A stretch of DNA of 64,000 nucleotides. It comes from Asticcacaulis sp. AC460. Its GTDB lineage: Bacteria > Pseudomonadota > Alphaproteobacteria > Caulobacterales > Caulobacteraceae. A program made the translations under genes and the position numbers. Under the pieces are notes generated by a model. That model saw only the letters and a list, made by a program, of their open reading frames with translations. It was not told where the DNA came from and searched no databases. The DNA lies in assembly GCF_000495795.1 (NCBI RefSeq), contig NZ_AWGD01000004.1, positions 53,623 to 117,622 of the forward strand, written 5' to 3'. Of this stretch, positions 1 to 8,692 are shown piece by piece. How positions within the stretch are numbered: position 1 is the stretch's first letter; each line of letters opens with the position of its first letter.

Positions 1-857
1 TCGATTTCATAATCCTTCACGTGCTGTTCCAGCGCTGTCACCAGCTTGGGACCTTCGGTGTGCGAGACCGAAATAAAGTTTTCGATACCCATGGTATCCA
101 GCACCTGGCCGCCGAAACGTTCCGCCACCACGCCGGTGCGAATGCCCTTACGCGCCGCATAGATGGCGGCCGAAGCGCCGGCGGGGCCACCACCGACCAC
201 CAGGACGTCGAACTCCGACTTGGCGTTGATCTTGGCGGCTTCACGCTGATGCGCACCCGTATCGATCTTGGCCAAAATCTCCTCAACGCCCATCCGGCCC
301 TGAGCAAACACCTCACCATTCAACACAACACTGGGCACTGCCATGACCTGGCGCTTTTCGACCTCGTCCTTGAACAAGGCGCCGTCGATGGCGACATGCT
401 TGATCTTCGGATTGAGCACGCTCATCAGGTTCAGCGCCTGGACGACATCCGGGCAGTTCTGACACGACAGCGAGAAATAGGTCTCGAACCGCAGCTCGCC
501 TTCGATCTCCAGAGCCTTGACCTGCTCGATGACCTCGGGCTCGACCCGCGGCGGGTGACCACCCACCTGCAGCAAGGCCAAAACCAGCGACGTAAACTCA
601 TGGCCCATCGGCAGGCCGGCGAAAGTGACACCAATATCCGAACCCGGACGAACGATATCGAACGACGGCACCCGCGCCCCTTCGCTGCCTTGGTACATCG
701 TCAGCGACACCTTGTCCGAGGCCGCGACGATGTCTTCGAGCAGATCGACGAGTTCGCGCGACTTCGCGCCGTCGTCGGTATGGGCGATCAGTTCGATCGG
801 GGTGCGAAGGTTTTCCAGATAGCCCTTCAACTGCGCCTTGAGACCAGCGTCCAGCAT
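1..857 (-). CDS. ahpF: Alkyl hydroperoxide reductase subunit F (N-terminal part; runs off the window)
   Basis: Flavoprotein disulfide reductase that passes electrons from NADH to AhpC, in the cytoplasm. The first 285 codons are in the window; the C-terminal NADH/FAD part lies outside. The N-terminal double-thioredoxin-fold region carries a CxxC (SCQNCPDVV, Cys132/Cys135), matching the AhpF N-terminal redox centre. An FAD-binding GGGPAGA motif follows at about residue 220. The start codon is ATG at 857 ([10 protein letters not shown]). It lies about 200 bp downstream of ahpC on the same strand, separated by a dispersed repeat, so the two are probably one transcript with the repeat in between. 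Identification is firm; only the missing end limits it. Confidence 0.95.
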   Translation of the reverse strand, partial: MLDAGLKAQLKGYLENLRTPIELIAHTDDGAKSRELVDLLEDIVAASDKVSLTMYQGSEGARVPSFDIVRPGSDIGVTFAGLPMGHEFTSLVLALLQVGGHPPRVEPEVIEQVKALEIEGELRFETYFSLSCQNCPDVVQALNLMSVLNPKIKHVAIDGALFKDEVEKRQVMAVPSVVLNGEVFAQGRMGVEEILAKIDTGAHQREAAKINAKSEFDVLVVGGGPAGASAAIYAARKGIRTGVVAERFGGQVLDTMGIENFISVSHTEGPKLVTALEQHVKDYEI

Positions 858-960
858 GGTAGTACTCCAACTGTCAGGGGAAATTCATTGTCCAGATGTC
901 GGGTCCCACAGAACCCGAAATCAGGAAAATGTGGAAAGAGAACCCCTCCACGCGAAATTT

Positions 961-1055
961 ACTTTTTCTTCTCCTCCCCATCATCGATGGGGAGGTGGCG
1001 AGCAAGGGAGCCCCCTTATGGGGCGACCGCGTCGAGACGGAGGGGTCCTCTTTCC
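961..1055. repeat. Dispersed palindromic repeat, long form, between ahpC and ahpF
   Basis: Begins with a CTTCTCCTCCCC...GGGGAGGTGGCGAGC palindrome and ends with GACGGAGGGGTCCTC. The same long form recurs at 47518-47606 (same orientation) and 47417-47501 (opposite). It contains inverted stems and no ORF of its own. Confidence 0.8.
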
Positions 1056-1063
1056 AGCTACTC

Positions 1064-1627
1064 TTAAATCTTGCCGACGAGATCCAACGACGGGGCGAGA
1101 GTCTTTTCACCCTCTTCCCACTTGGCCGGGCATACCTCGCCGGGGTGCGAAGCAACGTACTGAGCCGCCTTGACCTTACGCAGCAGTTCGGTGGCGTTAC
1201 GGCCGATACCTTCAGCAGTCACTTCGGCGAACTGGATGACGCCGTCCGGATCGACCAGGAAGGTGCCGCGGTCGGCCAGGCCGATGCCTTCGCGCATGAC
1301 GTCGAAGTTGTTGGTGATGACGCCCGACGGATCGCCCAGCATGGTGTACTTGATCTTGCCGATGGCCGGCGACGTATCGTGCCAAGCCTTGTGCGAGAAG
1401 TGCGTGTCGGTCGAAACGCTGTAGACTTCGACGTTCAGCGACTGCAGCGTGTCGTAATTGTCAGCCAGGTCTTCCAGCTCGGTCGGGCACACGAAGGTGA
1501 AGTCGGCCGGATAGAAGAAGAAGATCGACCACTTGCCCTTCACGTCGGCGTCGGTGACGTCGACAAACTTGCCTTGCTTGAAGCCGGTCGACTTGAACGG
1601 CTTGATGGTGGTGTTGATGAGGCCCAT
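1064..1627 (-). CDS. ahpC: Peroxiredoxin AhpC
   Basis: 2-Cys peroxiredoxin that reduces H2O2 and organic hydroperoxides and is recycled by AhpF. It is 187 residues, the same length as E. coli AhpC. Peroxidatic Cys47 sits in FVCPTE and resolving Cys166 in [10 protein letters not shown]. The start at 1627 ([10 protein letters not shown]) is preceded by AGGAGA at good spacing; an upstream in-frame ATG at 1684 has no such support. The adjacent ahpF, plus oxyR and an ahpD-like gene within 2 kb, make this a compact peroxide-response cluster. An OxyR-like palindrome lies at 1713-1731, about 90 bp upstream. Very confident. Confidence 0.97.
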   Translation of the reverse strand: MGLINTTIKPFKSTGFKQGKFVDVTDADVKGKWSIFFFYPADFTFVCPTELEDLADNYDTLQSLNVEVYSVSTDTHFSHKAWHDTSPAIGKIKYTMLGDPSGVITNNFDVMREGIGLADRGTFLVDPDGVIQFAEVTAEGIGRNATELLRKVKAAQYVASHPGEVCPAKWEEGEKTLAPSLDLVGKI

Positions 1628-1712
1628 GGGCTTTCTCCTATGAAGTGAAGTGTGGCGACGCGGAAATTCGCTCAGGACGAACAATAAGGCAAGTTTATTT
1701 TATTTTATTTTA

Positions 1713-1731
1713 CTATAGATTTTTCTTATAG
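1713..1731 (-). promoter_or_regulatory. OxyR-like operator candidate upstream of ahpC
   Basis: The reverse strand reads CTATAAGAAAAATCTATAG, an imperfect palindrome with perfect CTATA/TATAG ends. It resembles one half of the ATAG-N7-CTAT OxyR site and sits in an AT-rich block between ahpC and the divergent lipoprotein gene. Only one such half-site pair was recognised, so this is a candidate only. Confidence 0.4.
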
Positions 1732-1794
1732 CGAGCACACCTGTTGACAGCCGCCCACGCGTGCCACAACCTTCGCAAAACGGGGAGCGGCGTC

Positions 1795-2478
1795 ATGTAC
1801 AAACACATCACCCTTGCGGCGTGGCTGGTCTTGGCCGCCTGCCAACCGGCACCGCACAGCAACACAGCATCAACGGCATCCGACGCTCCTGACTGCGCCA
1901 AACTGCCGGAGTCCGGTCTGTGCTACAACAAGGCCATCTATCTGCTTCAATTCGATTCCGGTTCGCGCCCCAATGCACCGGACGGCTGCACCTGGACGCT
2001 CAACGAAACCGCCCTGCCGCAAGGCGAGTACCTGCTGTACCTGGCGGCCCTCTGCGACAACAAGGCCACGAAGCTCGACTACGGCAACGGCACCTTACGC
2101 TACCGCGATTTTCCCGACTCTACGCCCGTGACCATCATCCCGGCGACACCCGATGGCCATACCGCCATCCTCGACTACGCCAAGGCCAAGATCACCGACC
2201 CGAAGGAAGCCGCCCGATGCAAGGTCCGCCGAGCCGCCATCGACAGCTTCCCGGCAGACGCCCTGGAGGTGGATGAGATGACCATCGGCGAATCAGAAAA
2301 GATCGCCACCGAAGGCATCCGCACAGCCTGCGGTCCGTTCGGCCTGGATCAGGATTCGCAGCGCTACTGGCGTATCATCAGTGACCACGCCTTGTTCTTC
2401 GACCTTGGCCAGGACTCCGCGCCCTTCGATCCCGGCTCGCTGACGATTTACCGCCCGCAAACGGCATCATCGTCTTGA
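1795..2478 (+). CDS. Lipoprotein of unknown function
   Basis: 227-residue predicted lipoprotein. The start at 1795 follows GGGGAG and gives MYKHITLAAWLVLAACQP, a short charged n-region, hydrophobic stretch and lipobox LAAC with Cys17 as the lipidation site. The mature part is soluble-looking, with several further cysteines and a Tyr/Asp-rich middle. I recognise no domain. It is divergent from ahpC across a shared AT-rich promoter region with an OxyR-like palindrome, so peroxide-linked expression is possible but unproven. Confidence 0.7.
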   Translation: MYKHITLAAWLVLAACQPAPHSNTASTASDAPDCAKLPESGLCYNKAIYLLQFDSGSRPNAPDGCTWTLNETALPQGEYLLYLAALCDNKATKLDYGNGTLRYRDFPDSTPVTIIPATPDGHTAILDYAKAKITDPKEAARCKVRRAAIDSFPADALEVDEMTIGESEKIATEGIRTACGPFGLDQDSQRYWRIISDHALFFDLGQDSAPFDPGSLTIYRPQTASSS

Positions 2479-2520
2479 GCACGATTAGCTAGTAAATTAC
2501 AGAATTCACTACTCTTTTTA

Positions 2521-2580
2521 TCCCTCCCCGTTATACGGGGAGGTGGATCATTTGCTGGAAGCAAATGAGACGGTGGGGGA
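2521..2580. repeat. Dispersed palindromic repeat copy
   Basis: CCCTCCCCGTTATACGGGG palindrome followed by AGGTGGATCA, a CATTTGC/GCAAATG stem and GAGACGG. The copy at 31450-31505 has the same second half with a different loop. Lies between two convergent genes. Confidence 0.7.
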
Positions 2581-2616
2581 TTTGGCCCGCGACTTTTTCC
2601 ACCTCTTACCGCCAGA

Positions 2617-3135
2617 TTACGCCGTTTCCGCCCGCACCACCGCACTCACGGCATTCACCGTCGCGGCAATCCGCAAAGCCGCCTGAACCTGCTCGGCCGT
2701 CACACCATGACTGCGCAACACCTTCTCATGGCTATCCAAACACAAGCCACAGCCATTGATCGCCGACACCCCCAGACACCACAGCTCGAAATCGACCTTG
2801 TCGACACCGGGATTCATCAGGATATTCATCCGCAAACCCGACCGCAGATCGGCATATTCACGGTTATGCATGAGGTGCAGCGCGCGATAATAAACATTGT
2901 TCATGCCCATTATGGCCGAAGCCGCCTTGGCCGCCGCCACAGCCTCCACCGACAAAGGCGCGGCTGCCTCAATACCACGAATTACCTCGCCGACCCCCAC
3001 AGCATGGGCACCCGACAGGAAAGCGCCCCACCGCTGCTGCTCGGTCAGAATGGTCTCTTCCAGCAGCACCGTCATGTTGCGGACCAGGTCCTGCCCATAC
3101 GCAGGGATCAACCCATACAAGGCTTCGAGCGCCAT
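2617..3135 (-). CDS. AhpD-like alkyl hydroperoxidase (carboxymuconolactone decarboxylase family)
   Basis: 172-residue AhpD-fold thiol peroxidase or disulfide reductase, close in length to mycobacterial AhpD. The catalytic set is visible: Glu117 in FELWC, then NGCGLCLDSHE with Cys129, Cys132 and His136 (Cx2Cx3H). In mycobacteria AhpD reduces AhpC through a lipoyl relay; here ahpF is also present, so the partner is uncertain. The start at 3135 (MALEALYGLI) has GGAG upstream. It is divergent from oxyR with only 86 bp between the starts, a typical OxyR-target arrangement. Confidence 0.88.
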   Translation of the reverse strand: MALEALYGLIPAYGQDLVRNMTVLLEETILTEQQRWGAFLSGAHAVGVGEVIRGIEAAAPLSVEAVAAAKAASAIMGMNNVYYRALHLMHNREYADLRSGLRMNILMNPGVDKVDFELWCLGVSAINGCGLCLDSHEKVLRSHGVTAEQVQAALRIAATVNAVSAVVRAETA

Positions 3136-3173
3136 CGATAAACTCCACTTGATAGATACGGCCACCGAATAAG

Positions 3174-3204
3174 TTGAATTTATGGACGAACCATCCATAT
3201 TCAA
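3174..3204. promoter_or_regulatory. Palindromic operator candidate between ahpD-like gene and oxyR
   Basis: Inverted repeat TTGAAT..ATGG / CCAT..ATTCAA in the 86-bp divergent promoter, placed where an autoregulating LysR protein usually binds. It is not a clean match to the ATAG-N7-CTAT consensus, so it is only a candidate. Confidence 0.35.
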
Positions 3205-3221
3205 GGGCAACGGAGAGTCCT

Positions 3222-4139
3222 TTGCATATCCTGCCCACCCTGCGCCAGTTGCAATACCTGAAACTGCTGGCCGAACACAAAAGCTTCATGGCGGCGGCCG
3301 AAAAGGCCTATGTCTCGCAACCGGCCCTGTCCTCGGGTATTGCAGAACTGGAGAAAATCCTGGGCGCCCGCCTGGTCGACCGCGCGCGCGGCCAGATCAT
3401 CCTGACCGCCATCGGCGAAGAGACCCTGAAACGCGCCGAAGACATCCTCGCCCGCGCCGAAGACCTGGTCGAAGCCACCCACGGCGCCGACAAACCCCTG
3501 ACCGGCCGCTTCCGGCTGGGCGTCATCCCGACCATCGCGCCCTTCCTTTTGCCCAAGGCACTCGTCAAACTACGCCACGAATTTCCCGACTTGCGCTTGT
3601 TCCTGCGCGAAGACCAGACGGCCCGCCTGATCGGCGCCTTGAAAACCGGCGCGCTGGACGCCGCGGTCATCGCCCTGCCCTACGACCTGACCGGCTTGGA
3701 CCACGCCTTTGTGGCGCGTGACGAGATCGTCGCCGCCATGCCGCACGACCACCTGCTGGCCCGCGAAGCCAAAATCACCCCCGAAGCGCTGAAAGGCGAA
3801 GAACTGATCCTGCTGGAAGACGGCCATTGCCTGCGCGATCACGCCATGGCCGCCTGCTCGTGGACCGGAGCTTCGGGCGCCAACGAATCGCTGTCGGCCT
3901 ATGCCGGCGGCGGGTTTGCGGCGACCTCGCTGAACACCCTGGTGCAGATGGTCGGCTCGGGTCTTGGTGTGTCGCTGCTGCCGGCCATGGCGGTCGAGTC
4001 CGGCATGGTACCGGCGGACGATGTCACGATCAGGCCCTTGAAATCGGACCATGCTTTCCGCGATATTGTCGTCATCTGGCGGTCGGGATCGAGTCGCGCC
4101 CCCGAAGCCCGGTTGCTGGCGGAGAAGCTGAAATCATGA
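3222..4139 (+). CDS. oxyR: Peroxide-sensing LysR regulator OxyR
   Basis: Redox-sensing transcription factor. With the TTG start at 3222 (after GGAGAG) the protein is 305 residues, exactly the E. coli OxyR length; the longer in-frame start at 3174 would add 16 residues ahead of the winged helix. The LysR HTH spans about residues 5-62 (FMAAAEKAYVSQPALSSGI). The sensing cysteines are present as DGHCLRDHAMAAC, Cys203 and Cys212, spaced nine apart as in E. coli Cys199/Cys208. It is divergent from the ahpD-like gene and overlaps the next lipoprotein gene by ATGA. Confident assignment. Confidence 0.95.
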   Translation: MHILPTLRQLQYLKLLAEHKSFMAAAEKAYVSQPALSSGIAELEKILGARLVDRARGQIILTAIGEETLKRAEDILARAEDLVEATHGADKPLTGRFRLGVIPTIAPFLLPKALVKLRHEFPDLRLFLREDQTARLIGALKTGALDAAVIALPYDLTGLDHAFVARDEIVAAMPHDHLLAREAKITPEALKGEELILLEDGHCLRDHAMAACSWTGASGANESLSAYAGGGFAATSLNTLVQMVGSGLGVSLLPAMAVESGMVPADDVTIRPLKSDHAFRDIVVIWRSGSSRAPEARLLAEKLKS

Positions 4140-4540
4140 AACGCGCCTTGATCCTGCTGCTGGCTCTGGCGGCCTGCTCGCCCAAACCACAGTCTCCCGA
4201 AGACACCATTGCCTCCGCCGCCCCGCCGGTGACAGATCCCTGGCCGGGCAAGTACGAAGGCGACCTGATGGTGCGTATCGACGCCTCGCGCAAAATCGTC
4301 CTGGTCGAAGGGCAGCCGGACGGCTGTACGGGCGATGTCGGCCTGGGCGACGGCGGCCTGGCTTCGAAGCCCATTTCGGCCAACGAACTGGAACTGACGC
4401 TCCAGCCCGAAGGCGTCGCCGCCTGTGTCTTCCGTATACGGAAGAACGGCGACACATTAACGGTCACCGAGACGGAAACCTGCGCGACCTACCACGGCGC
4501 CACCTGCAGCTTCAACGGCACCGCAAAAAGAGTAAAATAG
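4136..4540 (+). CDS. Small lipoprotein coupled to oxyR
   Basis: 134-residue predicted lipoprotein: MKRALILLLALAACSP gives a signal and lipobox LAAC (Cys15). The mature part is beta-rich with DGCTG, VAACVF and paired cysteines near the end (ETCATYHGATC), suggesting periplasmic disulfides. The ATG overlaps the oxyR stop as ATGA, so translation is probably coupled. Function unknown; its position in the peroxide cluster is the only clue. Confidence 0.75.
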   Translation: MKRALILLLALAACSPKPQSPEDTIASAAPPVTDPWPGKYEGDLMVRIDASRKIVLVEGQPDGCTGDVGLGDGGLASKPISANELELTLQPEGVAACVFRIRKNGDTLTVTETETCATYHGATCSFNGTAKRVK

Positions 4541-4560
4541 AGAGCCGGAGACTTCACAAA

Positions 4561-4617
4561 CTCCCTCCTCTCCACGCAGTGGGGAGGTGCCGGCGAAGCC
4601 GGCGGAGGGGTATCTTT
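4561..4617. repeat. Dispersed palindromic repeat copy
   Basis: CTCCCTCCTCTCCACGCAGTGGGGAGG followed by GCCGGCGAAGCCGGC and GGAGGGGTATCTT, in the gap between convergent oxyR-lipoprotein and nadE. The short form ends in GGAGGGGTATCTT at most copies. Confidence 0.85.
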
Positions 4618-4648
4618 GGTCAGTCCCGCCACCACTCAGCTCCAATTA

Positions 4649-6613
4649 TCACTCCGGCACGTTCGCTTTCAACTCATCCAGCCAGATCTTCGCATTACCA
4701 TCCGACGGCGCTCGCCAGTCCCCCCTTGGCGACAGAGCCCCACCGGAAATCAGCTTCGGCCCATTGGGCACAGCGGACCGCTTGAACTGCGAAATGGTGA
4801 AGAACCGGTACAAAAACACCTCCAGCCACTTCCGGATGACCTTCAGCTCGTACTTATCCTTCCACGCCCGGTAGCTCAAAAACGCCACCTTGGACGGCTT
4901 CAACCCGAACCGCGTGATGTAATACAGATTGAAGTCCTGCAGCTCATACGGCCCGACCTTGTCCTCGGTCTTTTGGATCTGACCGGCCTCGATCGGGATC
5001 AGCTCCGGCGAAATCTCGCGCGTCAGCACCGACGTCAATATCCGCCCGGTTTTCGCGTCGAACTCGCGATTGGCCGCCCAACGGATCAGGTGCTGGATCA
5101 AGGTCTTGGGCGCCCCGCAATTGACATTGTAGTGGCTCATATGGTCGCCGACACCGTAGGTGCACCACCCCAGGGCCATCTCCGACAAATCCCCCGTCCC
5201 GACGACAAACCCCTTCTTGATCCCGGCCAGCCGGAACAGGAAATCGGTCCGCAACCCCGCCTGAACATTTTCAAAGACGATGTCGTAGACCTTTTCGCCT
5301 TGGGCATAGGGGTGACCGATATCCATAAGCATCCGCTTGGCCGCCGGCCGGATATCCAGCTCCTCGGCCGAAATTCCCAAGGCTTTCATCAGCTTCAGCG
5401 CATCGTTCTTGGAACCCGTCGATGTCCCGAACCCCGGCATGGTGTAACCGTGAATATTCGCCCGCGCTATCCCCAGCCGGTCGAAGGCCTTACATGCCAC
5501 GATCAACGCATGGGTCGAATCCAGCCCACCCGACACGCCGATGACGACATCGTGCACGCCGGTTGACGACAGCCGCTGCATCAAACCATGCACCTGGATA
5601 TTGAACGCCTCGTAGCAGTCCTCGTCCAGCTTCGACGCATCGTCGGGCACATAAGGGAACCGGGCCACCTGGCGATGAAAATCCGTCAACTGATGCGGCC
5701 GCCAGTCAAAGCCCGTACGCACCACATCCGCCGCGAACCCCTGCCCCGAGTCATGAAACGTCCCGGTCTTTAACCGCTCGGCCGCCACCCGTTCCAGATC
5801 GACATCGGCCAACAGCAACGAATCCGAGGTAAACCGTTCACCTTCCGCCACTAGATTACCCAGCTCATAGACCAGCGACTGCCCGTCCCACGCCAGATCG
5901 GTCGTCGACTCCCCCGGTCCCGCTGCGCTGTATGCATAAGCGCAGAACAACCGCTCCGACGCCGCCGCGCACAACCGCTTGCGCGCCCGCGACTTGCCGA
6001 TGACCACGGGCGATGCCGACAGATTGACGATCAGATTGGCGCCCGCCACAGCCAGGGCGGTTGCCGGCGTCTGCGGCACCCACAGATCCTCGCAGATCTC
6101 GACCCCGAACGTAAAAGCCGAGCCTTCCGCCGCGAACACCTGCTTGGTGCCGAACAGAACGCCATCGACCATACGGTTCGCGACCCCGACGCCCGAAGCG
6201 AAATAGCGCCGCTCATAATACTCACGATAATTCGGCAGATAGCTCTTCGGCACGACGCCTAAAGCCTTGCCGTTCGCCACGACCGCCGCGCAATTATACA
6301 GCGCCCCCTCAACCCGCAGCGGCAACCCAACGACCAATAAGGGCCGGATCTTCACCGACGCCGCAATCAACTCCGCCAGGGCCTGCTGAACGGCATCCAG
6401 CAAAACTTCCTGCGTAAACAGATCGTCCAGCGAATAGGCTGACAGGCTCAGCTCCGGATAAACGACGATATCGGCGCCCGCCGCATCGGCGCGTTCCGCC
6501 AACACCAGATGCTCGGCCAGGTTGGCGAGCGGATCACCCAGATGCACCTTGGGCGTCACACAGGCGACTCTCACAAAGCCATGCGAAGCGGGTGAATAGA
6601 AGTTTTTCGTCAT
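4649..6613 (-). CDS. nadE: Glutamine-dependent NAD+ synthetase
   Basis: Two-domain enzyme that amidates nicotinic acid adenine dinucleotide to NAD+ with ammonia from glutamine. The N-terminal nitrilase-type glutaminase (about residues 12-290) carries the triad Glu54 (YPELSLS), Lys123 (VVPKSYLP) and Cys174 (GVEICEDLW). The C-terminal synthetase has the ATP pyrophosphatase loop SGGLDS at 361-366. At 654 residues it is slightly shorter than the mycobacterial enzyme. The start MTKNFYSP at 6613 fits the family. It stands alone, convergent with the oxyR operon and divergent from the threonine dehydratase gene. Firm identification. Confidence 0.96.
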   Translation of the reverse strand: MTKNFYSPASHGFVRVACVTPKVHLGDPLANLAEHLVLAERADAAGADIVVYPELSLSAYSLDDLFTQEVLLDAVQQALAELIAASVKIRPLLVVGLPLRVEGALYNCAAVVANGKALGVVPKSYLPNYREYYERRYFASGVGVANRMVDGVLFGTKQVFAAEGSAFTFGVEICEDLWVPQTPATALAVAGANLIVNLSASPVVIGKSRARKRLCAAASERLFCAYAYSAAGPGESTTDLAWDGQSLVYELGNLVAEGERFTSDSLLLADVDLERVAAERLKTGTFHDSGQGFAADVVRTGFDWRPHQLTDFHRQVARFPYVPDDASKLDEDCYEAFNIQVHGLMQRLSSTGVHDVVIGVSGGLDSTHALIVACKAFDRLGIARANIHGYTMPGFGTSTGSKNDALKLMKALGISAEELDIRPAAKRMLMDIGHPYAQGEKVYDIVFENVQAGLRTDFLFRLAGIKKGFVVGTGDLSEMALGWCTYGVGDHMSHYNVNCGAPKTLIQHLIRWAANREFDAKTGRILTSVLTREISPELIPIEAGQIQKTEDKVGPYELQDFNLYYITRFGLKPSKVAFLSYRAWKDKYELKVIRKWLEVFLYRFFTISQFKRSAVPNGPKLISGGALSPRGDWRAPSDGNAKIWLDELKANVPE

Positions 6614-6786
6614 TTTCGGCCTCCCGGCACATATCGACGCAGCCTCAATAGGCCCTTCTCAGGGAAAAATCCAACTTCAGCCCTTCAAATTTTGTAAAAG
6701 CGTGGAAAAATCTAACATAGTGGTTAGTCCATCATCCAAATATTGCGCTATTAATTTCATTTGCAACTAATTACGGATCTTGCTTA

Positions 6787-6842
6787 CTTCTCCTCTCCAC
6801 GAAGTGGGGAGGGGGACCGCGAAGCGGTGGAGGGGTATCTTC
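6787..6842. repeat. Dispersed palindromic repeat copy in the nadE / threonine dehydratase gap
   Basis: Short form: CTCCTCTCCACGAAGTGGGGAG, then GGGACCGCGAAGCGGT and GGAGGGGTATCTT. It lies 57 bp upstream of the dehydratase start, so it is probably transcribed as 5' leader. The core is identical to the copy at 8590-8645. Confidence 0.85.
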
Positions 6843-6898
6843 CTTTCTTCCTTACAACCATTGGACTTTCCCGCCTCAACACGTTATGGCCCAGCCCC

Positions 6899-8101
6899 AT
6901 GAGCGTTACATTCCAGGACATCGAAGCGGCGGCAAAACGGCTGGAAGGCCATATCGTCCGGACTCCGTGCACCTTCTCGCAGCGGCTGTCGGCCTCCACC
7001 CACCGCAAGATCTGGGTCAAGTCCGAAAACCAGCAATATACCTCGGCCTTCAAGGAACGCGGCGCGCTCAACAAGCTCCTCACCCTCTCCGATTCAGAAC
7101 GCGCCCGCGGCGTCTTCGCGGCCTCAGCCGGTAACCACGGCCAGGGCCTGGCCTACCATGCCCAGCGCCTCGGTATTCCCGCGACCATCGTCATGCCGGT
7201 CGGCACCCCCTTCGTGAAGGTCCAGAAGACCCAGAGCTTCGGCGCAAATGTCGTCATCGAAGGCAAGAGCTACGACGAAGCCTCCGCCACCGCCCAGACC
7301 CTGTGCGAAGAGCGCCAGGGCGTCTACGTCCACCCGTTCAACGACCGGGACGTCATCATCGGCCAGGGCACGATCGCCATCGAGATGCTGCAACAGGCGC
7401 CGGAACTCGACACCCTTCTGGTGCCGATCGGCGGCGGCGGCCTGATCGCCGGCGTCGCCATCGCCGCCAAGGCCATCAAACCCTGGATCAAGGTCATCGG
7501 CGTCGAAGCCGCCATGTTCCCGTCCTTCACCGCCCGCCGCCGCGGCATGCCGGTCCCCATGGGCGGATCGACCATTGCCGAAGGCATCGCGGTGAAAGAA
7601 GTCGGCGACCTCAGCTTCGAACTGGCCAATCCGCATGTCGACGACGTCGTGGTCATCGACGAAGCCGACTTCGAACGCGGCATCGCGGCCTACGCCAATG
7701 TCGAGAAAACCGTGGCCGAAGGGGCTGGCGCCGCCGGCCTGGGCGCCATCATGCGCTTCCCGGAACGCTTCAAGGACCAGAACGTAGGTACCATCCTGTG
7801 CGGCGGCAATATCGACCTGCGCCTGCTGGCCTCCGTGCTGCAAAGAGAGCTGGTCCGCGAAAAACGACTTGTCACCTATCGCATCCTGGGCGACGATCGC
7901 CCCGGCATGTTGTCGCTGATGGCGGACACCATCGCCGCCAAGGGGGGCAATATCGTCGACGTGGCGCACAACCGCCTGGTCCTCGATGTGCCGGCCAAGG
8001 GGGCGGAGTTCGACATCATGGTCGAAACCCAGGACGCACGCCACGCCTTTGAAATTTCAGAAGCCTTGAGGAGCACGGGCTATGCCCTACGTATGGATTA
8101 A
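6899..8101 (+). CDS. Threonine ammonia-lyase (dehydratase) with C-terminal ACT domain
   Basis: PLP-dependent deaminase converting threonine to 2-oxobutanoate for isoleucine synthesis or threonine catabolism. It is 400 residues from the ATG at 6899 (MSVTFQDIEA). PLP Lys52 sits in SAFKERGALN; the substrate loop is SAGNHGQGLAY and the phosphate-binding loop GGGGLIAG. Residues 330-400 look like one ACT domain (YRILGDDRPGMLSL), as in the roughly 400-residue TdcB/ACT type rather than the double-ACT IlvA. The in-frame extension to 6761 would run through the repeat and is unlikely. The 3' end overlaps the next gene by 20 bp. Confidence 0.9.
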   Translation: MSVTFQDIEAAAKRLEGHIVRTPCTFSQRLSASTHRKIWVKSENQQYTSAFKERGALNKLLTLSDSERARGVFAASAGNHGQGLAYHAQRLGIPATIVMPVGTPFVKVQKTQSFGANVVIEGKSYDEASATAQTLCEERQGVYVHPFNDRDVIIGQGTIAIEMLQQAPELDTLLVPIGGGGLIAGVAIAAKAIKPWIKVIGVEAAMFPSFTARRRGMPVPMGGSTIAEGIAVKEVGDLSFELANPHVDDVVVIDEADFERGIAAYANVEKTVAEGAGAAGLGAIMRFPERFKDQNVGTILCGGNIDLRLLASVLQRELVREKRLVTYRILGDDRPGMLSLMADTIAAKGGNIVDVAHNRLVLDVPAKGAEFDIMVETQDARHAFEISEALRSTGYALRMD

Positions 8102-8561
8102 AGCCGCCGCCATCGCCCTGGCCCTGTCGGCCGGCGCCGTTCACGCCGCCACCCCGGCCGAAGACAACCTGAAGATCGGCCAGGACTACCTGGCCGGCGT
8201 CGCCAAAACACCCGGCGTCGTCGTCCTGCCCTCGGGCGTCATGTACCGCGTGATTTCGTCGTCCCCCAAGCCCGGCGCCCAACCGACCGTGGCCGACAAC
8301 GTCACCATCCATTACGAAGGCCGCCTGATCAACGGCAACGTCTTCGACTCGTCGTTCGAGCGCGGCCAACCGGCCAACTTCCCGCTGAGCCGCCTGATCC
8401 CTGCCTGGAAGGAAGCCATCCCCAAGATGCATGTCGGCGACGAGATCCTGCTCTACACTCCGGCCAGCCAGGCCTATGGCGAGCGTGACCTGAGCCCCGA
8501 CATCCCGCCCAACTCGACCCTGATCTTCCGCGTTCGCCTGTACGGCATCGGCGCGCAGTAA
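8082..8561 (+). CDS. Periplasmic FKBP-type peptidyl-prolyl isomerase
   Basis: 159 residues. Signal peptide 1-22 (AIALALSAGAVHAAT), then a short N-terminal segment and one FKBP domain at about 65-157 with VTIHYEGRLINGNVFDSSF, VPAW-like IPAWKEAI and YGERDLSPDIPPNSTLIF. It catalyses proline isomerisation and chaperones envelope proteins. Its start lies inside the end of the dehydratase gene and has GAGGAGC upstream, indicating coupled translation. The next gene is a paralogue with a lipoprotein signal. Confidence 0.9.
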   Translation: MPYVWIKAAAIALALSAGAVHAATPAEDNLKIGQDYLAGVAKTPGVVVLPSGVMYRVISSSPKPGAQPTVADNVTIHYEGRLINGNVFDSSFERGQPANFPLSRLIPAWKEAIPKMHVGDEILLYTPASQAYGERDLSPDIPPNSTLIFRVRLYGIGAQ

Positions 8562-8589
8562 AAGGCACCACAGCCGGAATTCGCAAACG

Positions 8590-8645
8590 CCCTCCTCTCC
8601 ACGAAGTGGGGAGGGGGACCGCGAAGCGGTGGAGGGGTATCTTAC
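8590..8645. repeat. Dispersed palindromic repeat copy between the FKBP paralogues
   Basis: Core identical to the copy at 6787-6842 (TCCACGAAGTGGGGAG, GGGACCGCGAAGCGGT, GGAGGGGTATCTT). Sits 48 bp before the second FKBP gene and inside the same presumed transcript. Confidence 0.85.
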
Positions 8646-8692
8646 TTTCTTTCACTGCCGGCCAGCTCAAATCACCCTCAAAGGTACCCTCC

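Noticed and set aside
4616..5566. 316-codon open frame antisense to nadE
   Set aside because: Starts in a repeat and runs over the nadE 3' half; nadE is unambiguous.
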